A program made the position numbers and the translations under genes. DNA of 64,000 nt from Paenibacillus sp. ACRRY (GTDB lineage Bacteria > Bacillota > Bacilli > Paenibacillales > Paenibacillaceae), in the NCBI RefSeq assembly GCF_022346995.1, contig NZ_JAKRNM010000001.1:1736001-1800000 (forward strand). The letters run 5' to 3'. A model generated the notes under the pieces. The model had not been told where the DNA came from. It saw only the letters and a program-made list of their open reading frames with translations, and made no database searches. Numbering within the stretch: the first letter of the stretch is position 1; every line of letters starts with the position of its first letter. This document shows, one piece after another, positions 1 through 7,375 of this stretch.

Positions 1-754
1 CAGCCCCTTGGGGCAAAACGAACATCTCCCGATGGGTTGTCGTATGTCTTCCACGGCTATCGTCCTCCCGGACGGATTGGGCAAGCTGTACATTCCGTCC
101 CATCATCCAGTTGACAAGAGTAGACTTGCCGCTTCCTGAAGAACCCGTCAAGGCTACTGTGGCCCCTGGCTGCAGATAGGTTTCAAGTGAAGCTTTTCCA
201 TGATCCTGGGCAGCTGACAGGGCCAGTACTTCAATGCCTGGAGCAATCCCTTCTACCATAGCCCTTTTTTCCTCAACATCAGTGCACAGATCACTCTTGC
301 TCAAAACGATGACAGGTCTAACCCCTCCATTCCAGGCCATCATGATATACCTCTCCAACCGTCTAAGATTAAAATCATGATTAAGCGCTGCGACGATCAG
401 CAACGTATCTACGTTTGCAGCAATCAGCTGCTCTTTCGTTACGGACCCGGCAGCCTGCCTAGATACACGGCTCTGCCTTGAGAGAATACCGTGAATTGTA
501 CCCTCTTCTCCGGGCTCACCTGTAATTGCTACCCAATCTCCCACTGCTGGAAGTGTCCCTGTCTCCAGATTGTCATGACGCATTCGCCCCGATACCCTTC
601 CCCAGCATTCGCCTTCGGCTGTGATAAGACGCTGCAATTGTCCGTGGTCAGCAATGACTCGTGCAGGTTTTCTCATTTGCTGTTCTACCCCTGATTGCTG
701 CCAAAATCCCTGCCATTTAGCAGACCATCCGTACTTTTCCAAGTGATTGTTCAA
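1..754 (-). CDS. rsgA: RsgA-type ribosome small-subunit GTPase, C-terminus cut by window edge
   Basis: I translated this by hand from base 754 leftward; it runs off the left edge with about 251 codons visible. The start is TTG at 754-752, with GGGAGG about 10 bases upstream, and the protein begins MNNHLEKYGWSAKWQ. An OB-fold-like segment comes first, then a circularly permuted GTPase: NHDF and SKSD (G4-like) precede the P-loop GSSGSGKST, followed by the switch segment REDDSRGRHTTTHRE typical of RsgA. The family matures the 30S subunit in the cytosol. The long N-terminus and the GSSGSGKST P-loop (GVGKS is usual) suggest a secondary RsgA paralogue rather than the housekeeping copy. The zinc-binding C-terminal domain would lie outside the window. 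Confidence 0.88.
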   Translation of the reverse strand, partial: MNNHLEKYGWSAKWQGFWQQSGVEQQMRKPARVIADHGQLQRLITAEGECWGRVSGRMRHDNLETGTLPAVGDWVAITGEPGEEGTIHGILSRQSRVSRQAAGSVTKEQLIAANVDTLLIVAALNHDFNLRRLERYIMMAWNGGVRPVIVLSKSDLCTDVEEKRAMVEGIAPGIEVLALSAAQDHGKASLETYLQPGATVALTGSSGSGKSTLVNWMMGRNVQLAQSVREDDSRGRHTTTHREMFVLPQGA

Positions 755-1064
755 CTGTTGATTTCCTCCCAAATTATGTTTTTAATAACTACCTACCCAT
801 GATGTGAACAAGCCCTCCAGAACGGATAAATGCAAATAAACCACGAGTGATTAACCACCCGCGGCAATTCGAAGTTAACAGAATCAAGATTATCCTATAG
901 GCATTATCCACAGAACGTTAAGTTTAACAATCTGCAGCATGCAATACGGGACACCCTTCTTTCCGGTAATCAAAAAAAGCCACGGGTGCGTCACCCGTGG
1001 CTTCATCTGTACATGTAATTATACTCTACGCGAGTCTGGACATACCTGTCCAATTCACGTACAT
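755..1064. other. Intergenic region with two hairpins upstream of rsgA
   Basis: No gene of convincing length is present. A hairpin at 841-864 (CCACGAGTG pairing with CACCCGCGG through two G-U wobbles) lies in the untranslated region upstream of rsgA. A second, perfect hairpin at 979-1001 is the terminator of the small unit to its right. I see no strong promoter for rsgA. Confidence 0.5.
972..1001 (-). terminator. Rho-independent terminator of the small 1065-1136 unit
   Basis: On the minus strand a perfect 10-bp stem GCCACGGGTG/CACCCGTGGC with a 3-base loop is followed by seven T residues (972-978). It closes a transcription unit that begins near 1162. Confidence 0.85.
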
Positions 1065-1136
1065 TTACATGTTTTGATCCGTTCCGGAGACGCTGTCCAT
1101 ATTCAAATTAACGTATACTGCCGTTAGGTTTGTCAT
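1065..1136 (-). CDS. 23-residue small ORF in its own transcription unit
   Basis: ATG at 1136-1134 follows AAGGGAGG with a 9-base spacer, an excellent ribosome site. The peptide begins MTNLTAVYVNLNMDSVS and stops with TAA at 1067-1065. It is polar, without a membrane segment, signal sequence or recognisable motif. A near-consensus promoter lies about 60 bases upstream and a strong terminator about 65 bases downstream, so the unit contains nothing else translated. It could be a true microprotein, a leader peptide, or the incidental ORF of a regulatory RNA. I do not recognise a family. Confidence 0.45.
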   Translation of the reverse strand: MTNLTAVYVNLNMDSVSGTDQNM

Positions 1137-1168
1137 ATAACATCGCCTCCCTTGTAGATTTATCCAAC

Positions 1169-1198
1169 ATGTTACACATGGTACTCTGCTTTTGTCAA
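1169..1198 (-). promoter_or_regulatory. Sigma-A-like promoter of the small 23-codon unit
   Basis: On the minus strand TTGACA (1198-1193), an 18-base spacer and TAACAT (1174-1169) form a strong promoter. The expected start is near 1162 and the transcript to the terminator is about 190 nt. Confidence 0.75.
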
Positions 1199-1259
1199 GC
1201 CCAATTATATGTTGCCTACCTCGTTTAATTATTTGCTTTTATTTCTTTTATTATGATGT

Positions 1260-1853
1260 TTATTTAACCTGATCCCAGCGAGTCCACATTTCCTTCGGAT
1301 TAAGCTCGTAGATTCCATCTTCCCGGTACATAAATTGATGCATGATGAATTCCCGGCGGATCGTGGCAAAATCTTCATGGTACGTACGTATAAATTCATT
1401 GATTTCTTTCTCCGTATACTTGCGTCCGAATTCAAGCTGTTCAACCAAATGACCAAGCACGATCAGCTTCTTCTTGTACTGGGCAGGAATTTGACGCAAG
1501 CGTCCATCTTTGGAAAAGAAATTTCGCATGACCGATGCTTTTAGCGTTTCGTTCACATCACTCATATCAGCTACCTCCTCCCTTTTGAAAATAAAGTCAA
1601 CGGAAGCTTGAGCGTGCTCCCGTATGAAGGATGGGTTGAGAGAGAAGAACACCGTATTTTTCTCCCTCCGTTCCTTGATCAATGCCGCTTCTCTTAACTT
1701 GGATGCGTGATGAGTAACTGTAGGCTGGGACAAATTCAGCTTTTCGGCAAGAGCCTGTCCGTGCAGTTCTCCCTGAGATAGCAATAGCAGCATACGCAGC
1801 CGGGTAGGATCCGCCAGGGCTTTGTGGTAAGCCACAATTTTCTCCAGTTGCAT
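1260..1853 (-). CDS. ArsR-family HTH regulator with C-terminal DUF2087
   Basis: This is a 197-residue cytosolic transcription factor. Residues about 5-75 form an ArsR winged helix (ALADPTRLRMLLLLSQGELHG, then the recognition region LSQPTVTHHASKLREA). Residues about 120-190 match DUF2087 (LEFGRKYTEKEINEFI..., DFATIRREFI, DGIYELN), a domain often attached to small regulators. No CxC metal site is visible, so the effector is unknown. The gene is divergent from bdr. A promoter (1892-1920) and an inverted repeat (1872-1887) lie in the shared region, which suggests autoregulation and possibly control of bdr. Assignment to domain level is firm; the target is not known. Confidence 0.85.
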   Translation of the reverse strand: MQLEKIVAYHKALADPTRLRMLLLLSQGELHGQALAEKLNLSQPTVTHHASKLREAALIKERREKNTVFFSLNPSFIREHAQASVDFIFKREEVADMSDVNETLKASVMRNFFSKDGRLRQIPAQYKKKLIVLGHLVEQLEFGRKYTEKEINEFIRTYHEDFATIRREFIMHQFMYREDGIYELNPKEMWTRWDQVK

Positions 1854-1871
1854 GGGCGTCGCCTCTTTCGT

Positions 1872-1920
1872 TTAGATGAATATCTAATTTGATGTTAATC
1901 TTTTCTCTCGACAAAGTCAA
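1872..1920 (-). promoter_or_regulatory. Promoter and operator-like inverted repeat of the ArsR-DUF2087 gene
   Basis: On the minus strand TTGACT (1920-1915), a 17-base spacer and TAACAT (1897-1892) form the promoter. Just downstream, TTAGAT-GAAT-ATCTAA (1872-1887) is a perfect 6-bp inverted repeat over the expected transcript start, a typical place for an ArsR repressor to bind. Confidence 0.6.
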
Positions 1921-2023
1921 ACCTGTTATTCGGAATTTTCTTCCGCCAATTCCTGGCGTGAACTGGCATTACATGACTATTTACGGTAGGATAATATTGC
2001 TTGAATGAAGGAGGAGTAAGAAC

Positions 2024-3022
2024 ATGGAAGATGTAATTATCATTGGCGGAGGCCCTTGTGGTCTATCTGCCGCCATCGAATGTGAACGGCTGGGTCTGTC
2101 AGCTGTCATTGTAGAGAAGTACAATATTGTACAATCCATCTATCTGTATCCAACCCATATGCAATTTTTCAGTACAGCGGAACTGCTCGAGATCGGAAAT
2201 GTCCCGTTCAGTTCGCCAAACGACAAACCTTTTCGCTATGAGGCACTCGCCTATTATCGCAAAGTAGCCGAACACTTCGGCCTTCGTGTTCATAATTATG
2301 AGGAAGCCCGCGAAATCAAACGAAAAGACGATGCAACCTTTGAAGTACATACGGTCAATCGTCGCGGGGAAAGCCTTGTTCATCAGGGACGCAATGTCAT
2401 TGTTGCAACTGGCTACTTCGACCACCCGAATTACCTCGGTATTCCGGGAGAAGACAAAGATAAAGTGACTCACTATTTCCGGGAAGCACATCCCTACACC
2501 CGTACGCGTGTAGCAATTATCGGAGGTAGCAATTCGGCTGTGGATGCAGCGATGGAACTCGTCCGTGTTGGCGCCCACATTGACATGGTATATCGGGGTA
2601 CGGGTCTGTCCGAGCATATCAAACCATGGGTACGCCCACTATTTGAGAGCATGGTTCAGAAAGGCCGCATTACGCTCCATCTCGGTGCACGGGTTAATGA
2701 GATTTTGGATGATTCCATTCGCCTGCTTCATGCAGATGGATCAACAAGTGAGCTTGATAACGACTTCGTTCTGGCTTTGACCGGTTTCCGTCCGGACAGA
2801 AAACTCCTTTCTTCCGTAGGCGTTGAAATGTCAGATGACCTGGACAAACCTGTGTATAATGTGGAAACCATGGAAAGCAGTGTGCCGGGAGTTTATGTTG
2901 GCGGAGTTATCGCCTCTGGACGCAATGCCAATGAAGTATTCATCGAATCCGGACGCTGGCATGGAAGATATATTGCGGAGCATATCGTAAGTCGGCAACG
3001 CGGGCAGGCTGAAGGGAATTGA
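2024..3022 (+). CDS. bdr: YpdA-family bacillithiol disulfide reductase
   Basis: A 332-residue FAD/NADPH oxidoreductase of the YpdA family, whose characterised members reduce oxidised bacillithiol in the cytosol of Firmicutes. The N-terminal FAD site [15 protein letters not shown] (about residues 5-19) contains the family's conserved cysteine in GGGPCG. A second Rossmann motif, [16 protein letters not shown] (about 163-178), binds NADPH. The C-terminus [20 protein letters not shown] is the usual flavin-contact segment. ATG at 2024 follows AAGGAGGAG. It overlaps the next gene's possible TTG start and is divergent from the ArsR-type regulator. It supports a bacillithiol-using organism. Confidence 0.92.
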   Translation: MEDVIIIGGGPCGLSAAIECERLGLSAVIVEKYNIVQSIYLYPTHMQFFSTAELLEIGNVPFSSPNDKPFRYEALAYYRKVAEHFGLRVHNYEEAREIKRKDDATFEVHTVNRRGESLVHQGRNVIVATGYFDHPNYLGIPGEDKDKVTHYFREAHPYTRTRVAIIGGSNSAVDAAMELVRVGAHIDMVYRGTGLSEHIKPWVRPLFESMVQKGRITLHLGARVNEILDDSIRLLHADGSTSELDNDFVLALTGFRPDRKLLSSVGVEMSDDLDKPVYNVETMESSVPGVYVGGVIASGRNANEVFIESGRWHGRYIAEHIVSRQRGQAEGN

Positions 3023-3027
3023 AATCC

Positions 3028-3471
3028 ATGGATATGACCTCTTTGCTGTTGCTCGTGTTTGCAGCACTTGGTATTATCAGCAGCAATACACCTGTGACCG
3101 TAGCCATGGTATTTCTGCTTCTGTTACGTGTATTGAATGTGAACCAAGCTTTTCCCTGGCTTGAAAAATACGGGCTTACGCTTGGCATTATCATCTTGAC
3201 CATCGGGGTCATGGCGCCCCTTGCCAGCGGTAAGATGAGTCTGCAGACGATCGGGGAGTCTTTCCTTCACTGGAAATCGCTACTCGCCATAGGTGTAGGC
3301 TTACTGGTGGCTTATCTGGGTGGACGGGGCGCTACGCTAATGAGCACGCAACCAACAGTTGTTGCTGGGCTTCTTATTGGAACCGTACTGGGGGTTGCCC
3401 TATTCAAAGGAGTCCCAGTAGGACCACTGATTGCGGCAGGGATACTGTCCCTGCTGCTCGGCAAATCCTGA
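3028..3471 (+). CDS. DUF441 (YeaL/YtwI) small integral membrane protein
   Basis: The 147-residue protein is almost entirely hydrophobic, with four or five membrane helices ([66 protein letters not shown], and a C-terminal [14 protein letters not shown]). The motif [29 protein letters not shown] is diagnostic of DUF441. I chose ATG 3028 because AAGGG at 3012-3016 is about 11 bases away; a TTG at 3019 overlapping the bdr stop would leave almost no spacing. It is probably cotranscribed with bdr. The function of the family is unknown. Confidence 0.85.
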   Translation: MDMTSLLLLVFAALGIISSNTPVTVAMVFLLLLRVLNVNQAFPWLEKYGLTLGIIILTIGVMAPLASGKMSLQTIGESFLHWKSLLAIGVGLLVAYLGGRGATLMSTQPTVVAGLLIGTVLGVALFKGVPVGPLIAAGILSLLLGKS

Positions 3472-3655
3472 TTGAAGTTGGGACTTGACATTCTACTGAC
3501 TGGCTGTATTTCCCACCGTTGTATGATATACTACTATTCATGCAATTCATGCATCCATGTCCATAGCAGAGAAATCAATTTAATTTGTATTCGTTTGCAT
3601 AACCAAATTGATTCACCTCGCAATTATTAATGGCCGCAGGAGGATTCAGGTACCC

Positions 3656-4168
3656 ATGTCACGTCAGTTTATTACAGAAGCCGTGATGGTGGCTATTTAC
3701 GGTCAATTGCTCGCGCCGCCCGCGCCTGTTGAATATATTGTTCCTTATACCACCATCTTGGAGTTATATGAATTTCAGGTCAGCCCGGATCCTTTGATGG
3801 ATAACCCGGCTGATGATCAGCATGTAAAATCGAAAATTAACGAGATCATTTCTTATTTTGAAGAACCGCTGAATAAGAAGAAGATCGAACGTGCCCTATC
3901 CGTTCCTTGGGCAAAAAGCCCGTCAATCCTGTTTGGTGATCAGGTGTCCATCGCCATAATCAATGCAGTGGATACAGCTCAATATGGTGAGTATTTCGAT
4001 CCGATTGAGACAGAGCTGCTGCTTACTTCACAGCGCCTAAGTATCCCAATTCTCACGGATCAGGTTGAACTGATCGCACGAATTATAGAGTCATCGGCCC
4101 CTGTGCAAGTATTTGATATTGATGACTTTGATTTTGCGATGGACGAGGAACCTCTCGATCAGGTCTAG
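3656..4168 (+). CDS. Unrecognised conserved-looking cytosolic protein
   Basis: A 170-residue protein I cannot assign. ATG 3656 is preceded by AGGAGG (3638-3643) with a 12-base spacer; the frame stays open upstream to a TTG at 3608, but that lacks a ribosome site. It opens MSRQFITEAVMVAIYGQLL, has a central acidic stretch (DPLMDNPADD), and ends in a strongly acidic tail (VFDIDDFDFAMDEEPLDQV). There are no cysteines, signal peptide or membrane segment. It is a single-gene unit closed by the bidirectional terminator at 4203-4245. Confidence 0.7.
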   Translation: MSRQFITEAVMVAIYGQLLAPPAPVEYIVPYTTILELYEFQVSPDPLMDNPADDQHVKSKINEIISYFEEPLNKKKIERALSVPWAKSPSILFGDQVSIAIINAVDTAQYGEYFDPIETELLLTSQRLSIPILTDQVELIARIIESSAPVQVFDIDDFDFAMDEEPLDQV

Positions 4169-4202
4169 CTGATCTGAAGCATTCTGTATGCGCATGTGCT
4201 AT

Positions 4203-4245
4203 AGCCAAAAGAAGCCTTTCCCCGTTGGAAAGGCTTCTTTTGGCT
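4203..4245. terminator. Bidirectional terminator between convergent genes
   Basis: AGCCAAAAGAAGCCTTTCC pairs with GGAAAGGCTTCTTTTGGCT across a 5-base loop, a perfect 19-bp stem. It lies between the plus-strand gene ending at 4168 and the minus-strand Nudix gene ending at 4252 and can serve both. Confidence 0.85.
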
Positions 4246-4251
4246 TGCCGC

Positions 4252-4701
4252 TTAATCTAATATTGTACGTTCAAGCAACATACGACTTAAGCCATTCAAC
4301 ACCGGAAGTGATTCCGGGTCAAAAAACTTCAACCCTGCCTCGCTGTTTACTCGCGACTCCACCAGACGATCCTGAATGATTCGTGCTCTGAACAGGGCAA
4401 TTACATAATAATCTTCATCCCCGCTGGAATGCAGCTGTCTCAGGTCGGGACCCGAATGCAGTGTTTCAAGTGTCATGCTGTTTGCTGTCCATCCCGTCTC
4501 CTCCCACAATTCCCGATGAGCTGTATCTTCAATGGCTTCGCCAGGACGCATCTGTCCAACGGGAATACGCCAATGACCTTGCTCGGCGTGCTGGATCAAC
4601 AACAATTCACCTCGTTCGTTTTCGGCCCAAACTGCAGCCTTCACCACAATATGGGAGCGGTGTGCAATATATTGGGCCAAATCTCGGGCTGGCGGATTCA
4701 A
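4252..4701 (-). CDS. Nudix hydrolase
   Basis: A 149-residue Nudix protein. The box GQMRPGEAIEDTAHRELWEE (with TGW following, about residues 49-71) fits G-x5-E-x7-REUXEEXGU exactly, so the magnesium-binding catalytic core is intact. The substrate (a nucleoside diphosphate linked to another moiety) cannot be told from sequence. The C-terminus carries no second domain. It lies 125 bases downstream of the HesB-like gene on the same strand. Confidence 0.88.
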   Translation of the reverse strand: MNPPARDLAQYIAHRSHIVVKAAVWAENERGELLLIQHAEQGHWRIPVGQMRPGEAIEDTAHRELWEETGWTANSMTLETLHSGPDLRQLHSSGDEDYYVIALFRARIIQDRLVESRVNSEAGLKFFDPESLPVLNGLSRMLLERTILD

Positions 4702-4826
4702 TTCCTATCCCTCCTGTTCGAAGCCGGCAGAAGCCAGCGGTACAATCCATGCTTAGACACATTTCAATCCAGTTCCTTCAACTCATTACACAGGTTGAAC
4801 TGAAGGTATTGCCAAAACAATCCTGA

Positions 4827-5123
4827 TTAGACCTCAGTATAACGATATTCGATATCTTGTCCTTCTTCTACTACATCGACATGCAGCTTGTGGCCTTTCA
4901 GGTACCAATAATCGTGATCTTCCATAAAAAAGCGAATACCCGAAACTTCTGTTTGCTCAGCTGGGTGGCTCGGTTCCTCAACAGCAATTCCCAGTGAAAA
5001 ACCAGGGTGGAGACCTCCACCGGAGCTATAACGCGCGAAGAATCGGATGCTGTCTCCTTCGTTCAAGTTCAGTTCTTCCTTATACCAGCGGGCAGCGCGG
5101 TCAGATACATGTATGGTACTCAT
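4827..5123 (-). CDS. HesB/YneR-like protein lacking cluster cysteines
   Basis: A 98-residue protein of the HesB-like/YneR group. It starts MSTIHVSDRAARWYKEELNL, with the characteristic RFFARYSSGGGLHPGFSLGI and FFMEDHDYWYLKGH segments. True A-type Fe-S carriers have three conserved cysteines; this sequence has none, as is usual in the YneR branch, so iron-sulfur transfer is unlikely. The role of this branch is unknown. AAGGAGCTGACATCAAATG gives a good ribosome site. Confidence 0.85.
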   Translation of the reverse strand: MSTIHVSDRAARWYKEELNLNEGDSIRFFARYSSGGGLHPGFSLGIAVEEPSHPAEQTEVSGIRFFMEDHDYWYLKGHKLHVDVVEEGQDIEYRYTEV

Positions 5124-5240
5124 TTGATGTCAGCTCCTTCTCTATATATATGTTACATCATATCGCTTGATGGGCTTGAGTTCAAACATTACACCACAGA
5201 AATAAACAAAAATAGCTGCTCATGCAATTGTGAAAAAAGT

Positions 5241-5270
5241 TTGACAGATCCCAAAAGGCGGTGTTAAGAT
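5241..5270 (+). promoter_or_regulatory. Promoter of the bmrCD leader
   Basis: TTGACA (5241-5246), an 18-base spacer and TAAGAT (5265-5270) predict a transcript start near 5277. The resulting leader is about 340 nt before the TTG start of bmrC. Confidence 0.65.
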
Positions 5271-5325
5271 GCAAACATACGAGATCCACATTCAATTTAT
5301 TTCCAAAACAGAAAGGGTGATTACG

Positions 5326-5406
5326 GTGTTTAACATTCATATGGATGGTCTATTCAGCTCACAATTAAATACCGGAGCGCCCTCGAAATCGTTATTCCGT
5401 TCTTAA
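5326..5406 (+). CDS. 26-residue leader peptide upstream of bmrCD (BmrB-like role)
   Basis: GTG at 5326 follows AAAGGGTG with a 6-base spacer; the peptide starts MFNIHMDGLFSSQLNT and ends at TAA 5404-5406. It sits between a promoter and a strong terminator that itself precedes the bmrC start. In B. subtilis bmrCD is preceded by the bmrB leader peptide, whose translation controls read-through of a terminator by ribosome stalling. The same layout here suggests the same mechanism. No sequence similarity to BmrB is claimed, and this peptide is shorter. Confidence 0.55.
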   Translation: MFNIHMDGLFSSQLNTGAPSKSLFRS

Positions 5407-5469
5407 GTCAGCAATGCAGTAATCCTGAATAAGGTTAACTGCTGCGCACACTTACGATACTTATGTTCA

Positions 5470-5549
5470 GCGGTGGCTCTGCTCTCGGAGCCATGCGCCG
5501 TATGATTGATATCCAAGACATACCGCCTGCGTGCGGTATGTCTTTTTTT
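5470..5549 (+). terminator. Attenuator terminator in the bmrCD leader
   Basis: AGACATACCGC (5516-5526) pairs with GCGGTATGTCT (5533-5543) and is followed by seven T residues. Upstream GCGGT (5470-5474) can pair with ACCGC (5522-5526), and GTATG (5500-5504) with CATAC (5519-5523). Either pairing would break the terminator stem and act as antiterminator. A further hairpin, TGGCTC/GAGCCA, lies between them. Confidence 0.65.
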
Positions 5550-5617
5550 GTGGGTAGAAACCGGTAAACATGAGTAGATAACGTATTTCACTGACACATG
5601 AAAGGAAGGGATACCAC

Positions 5618-7363
5618 TTGTTCTCTGTACTCAAAAACCTAGCCTGGTTCTTCCGGCTGGAACGCAAACGATACCTGATCGGTGTCATTTTGCTCATTCT
5701 CGTAGGTGTAGCCGAACTGCTCCCCCCTCGTCTGCTCGGCAATGCCATTGACGAGATTGTTCGCGGTTCCATTACTGGCGCCTCACTCACACGTTACATT
5801 CTACTTATCCTAGGAACAGTCGTTATTATCTATCTGACCACGTACATATGGATGCACAAACTGTTTGGTGGTGCGAATCTGGTTGAACGCTTGTTACGAT
5901 CGCGTTTCATGGATCACCTGCTGCGGATGACCCCGCCTTTCTTTGAGAAGAACAGAACGGGAGATCTGATGGCTCGTGCTACCAATGACCTTCGTTCCAT
6001 TGCCACAACAGCAGGCTTCGGCATGCTGACACTAACGGACTCAACTGCCTTCCTGGCAACTGTATTGTTCGCTATGGGTTTTCTGGTGAGCTGGAAACTG
6101 ACACTTGCTGCAATTCTGCCACTGCCATTTATCGCCATTGCCATGATGATCTACGGGAAAGCCGTCCATCAACGTTATACCTTGGCACAAGATGCGTTCG
6201 GGGACATGAATGATCAGGTTCTTGAATCCATCGCGGGTATTCGTGTGGTTCGTGCTTATGTTCAGGAACGTCTGGACCAGAAGCGGTTTGCTGATGTCAC
6301 CGAAGATGTATACCGCAAAAACCTGGCTGTAGCCAAGATGGATGCACTGTTTGAACCTACGATTCGGCTGTGTGTCGGTCTCAGTTATGTGATTGCGCTG
6401 GCCTATGGGATTTATCTCGTGTTTCACAATGAAATTACCCTAGGAGATCTCGTATCGTTCAATATGTATCTGGGGATGATGATCTGGCCTATGTTTGCCA
6501 TTGGCGAACTGATTAACCTGATGCAGCGCGGCAGTGCCTCACTGGACCGAGTTAATGAAACTTTATCTGTAGCACCTGCTGTTCAAGACGTCGATCAGCC
6601 TGCACATATTACGAATCCTGAAGAGATTTCAATGCGTGATGTGACATTCCGTTATCCAAGTTCCACCGTCGATAATCTTAGTCATGTCAGCTTCTCGCTT
6701 CGCCGTGGTCAGACACTCGGTGTTGTGGGACGTACGGGAAGCGGTAAGTCTACCTTGCTCAAACAGCTGCTTCATGAATACCCTGCCGGTTCTGGCACAC
6801 TAAGCATATCCGGACATCCGATTCAGGAGATCGCCAAGGATGACTTACACAGCTGGATTGGTTACGTTCCGCAGGAACAGGTGCTGTTCTCCAAGTCGGT
6901 TCGTCAAAACATTCAATTCGGCAAGCCGGGTGCAAGTGATGAAGTCATTATGGAAGCCATCCGTACCGCAGCCTTTGAGGGAGATTTGGGTACATTATCC
7001 GATGGACTGGATACCCTTGTTGGTGAAAAGGGAATTGCCCTGTCGGGTGGACAGAAACAGAGGGTATCTCTGGCACGTGCCTTTATTGCCGATCCGGATA
7101 TTTTGATCCTGGATGATGCCCTATCCGCGGTCGATGCAAGGACGGAAGCTAAAATCATTGAAAACATACGCAACAAACGCTCGGGCAAAACAACGCTGAT
7201 CTCAACGCACCGCCTGTCCGCCATTGAACACGCAGACCGGATCATCGTACTGGAGCACGGGAAAATTACGGAAGAAGGAACCCACCAGGAACTGCTTGCC
7301 ATGAACGGCTGGTACCGTGAACAATATGAACGGCAGCAGGTGGAATCCAATCTGTCCACGTAG
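5618..7363 (+). CDS. bmrC: Heterodimeric ABC exporter subunit, BmrC/YheI type (degenerate ATP site)
   Basis: A 581-residue half-transporter that closely matches BmrC (YheI) of Bacillus. A six-helix membrane domain (about 15-310) precedes a nucleotide-binding domain with Walker A GRTGSGKST (371-379), LSGGQ (475-479) and Walker B ILILDD (495-500). Asp500 replaces the catalytic glutamate, the hallmark of the non-canonical half of BmrCD-type multidrug exporters. The TTG start at 5618 follows GGAAGGGA and gives MFSVLKNLAWFF, matching the family. It is downstream of an attenuator, which suggests induction when translation is inhibited. The partner gene starts 12 bases after the stop. Confidence 0.93.
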   Translation: MFSVLKNLAWFFRLERKRYLIGVILLILVGVAELLPPRLLGNAIDEIVRGSITGASLTRYILLILGTVVIIYLTTYIWMHKLFGGANLVERLLRSRFMDHLLRMTPPFFEKNRTGDLMARATNDLRSIATTAGFGMLTLTDSTAFLATVLFAMGFLVSWKLTLAAILPLPFIAIAMMIYGKAVHQRYTLAQDAFGDMNDQVLESIAGIRVVRAYVQERLDQKRFADVTEDVYRKNLAVAKMDALFEPTIRLCVGLSYVIALAYGIYLVFHNEITLGDLVSFNMYLGMMIWPMFAIGELINLMQRGSASLDRVNETLSVAPAVQDVDQPAHITNPEEISMRDVTFRYPSSTVDNLSHVSFSLRRGQTLGVVGRTGSGKSTLLKQLLHEYPAGSGTLSISGHPIQEIAKDDLHSWIGYVPQEQVLFSKSVRQNIQFGKPGASDEVIMEAIRTAAFEGDLGTLSDGLDTLVGEKGIALSGGQKQRVSLARAFIADPDILILDDALSAVDARTEAKIIENIRNKRSGKTTLISTHRLSAIEHADRIIVLEHGKITEEGTHQELLAMNGWYREQYERQQVESNLST

Positions 7364-7375
7364 GAGGTCAACGTT

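Noticed and set aside
5403..5597. Minus-strand frame over the bmrCD leader
   Set aside because: It lies across the attenuator structures, has no ribosome site and is explained by the plus-strand regulatory elements.
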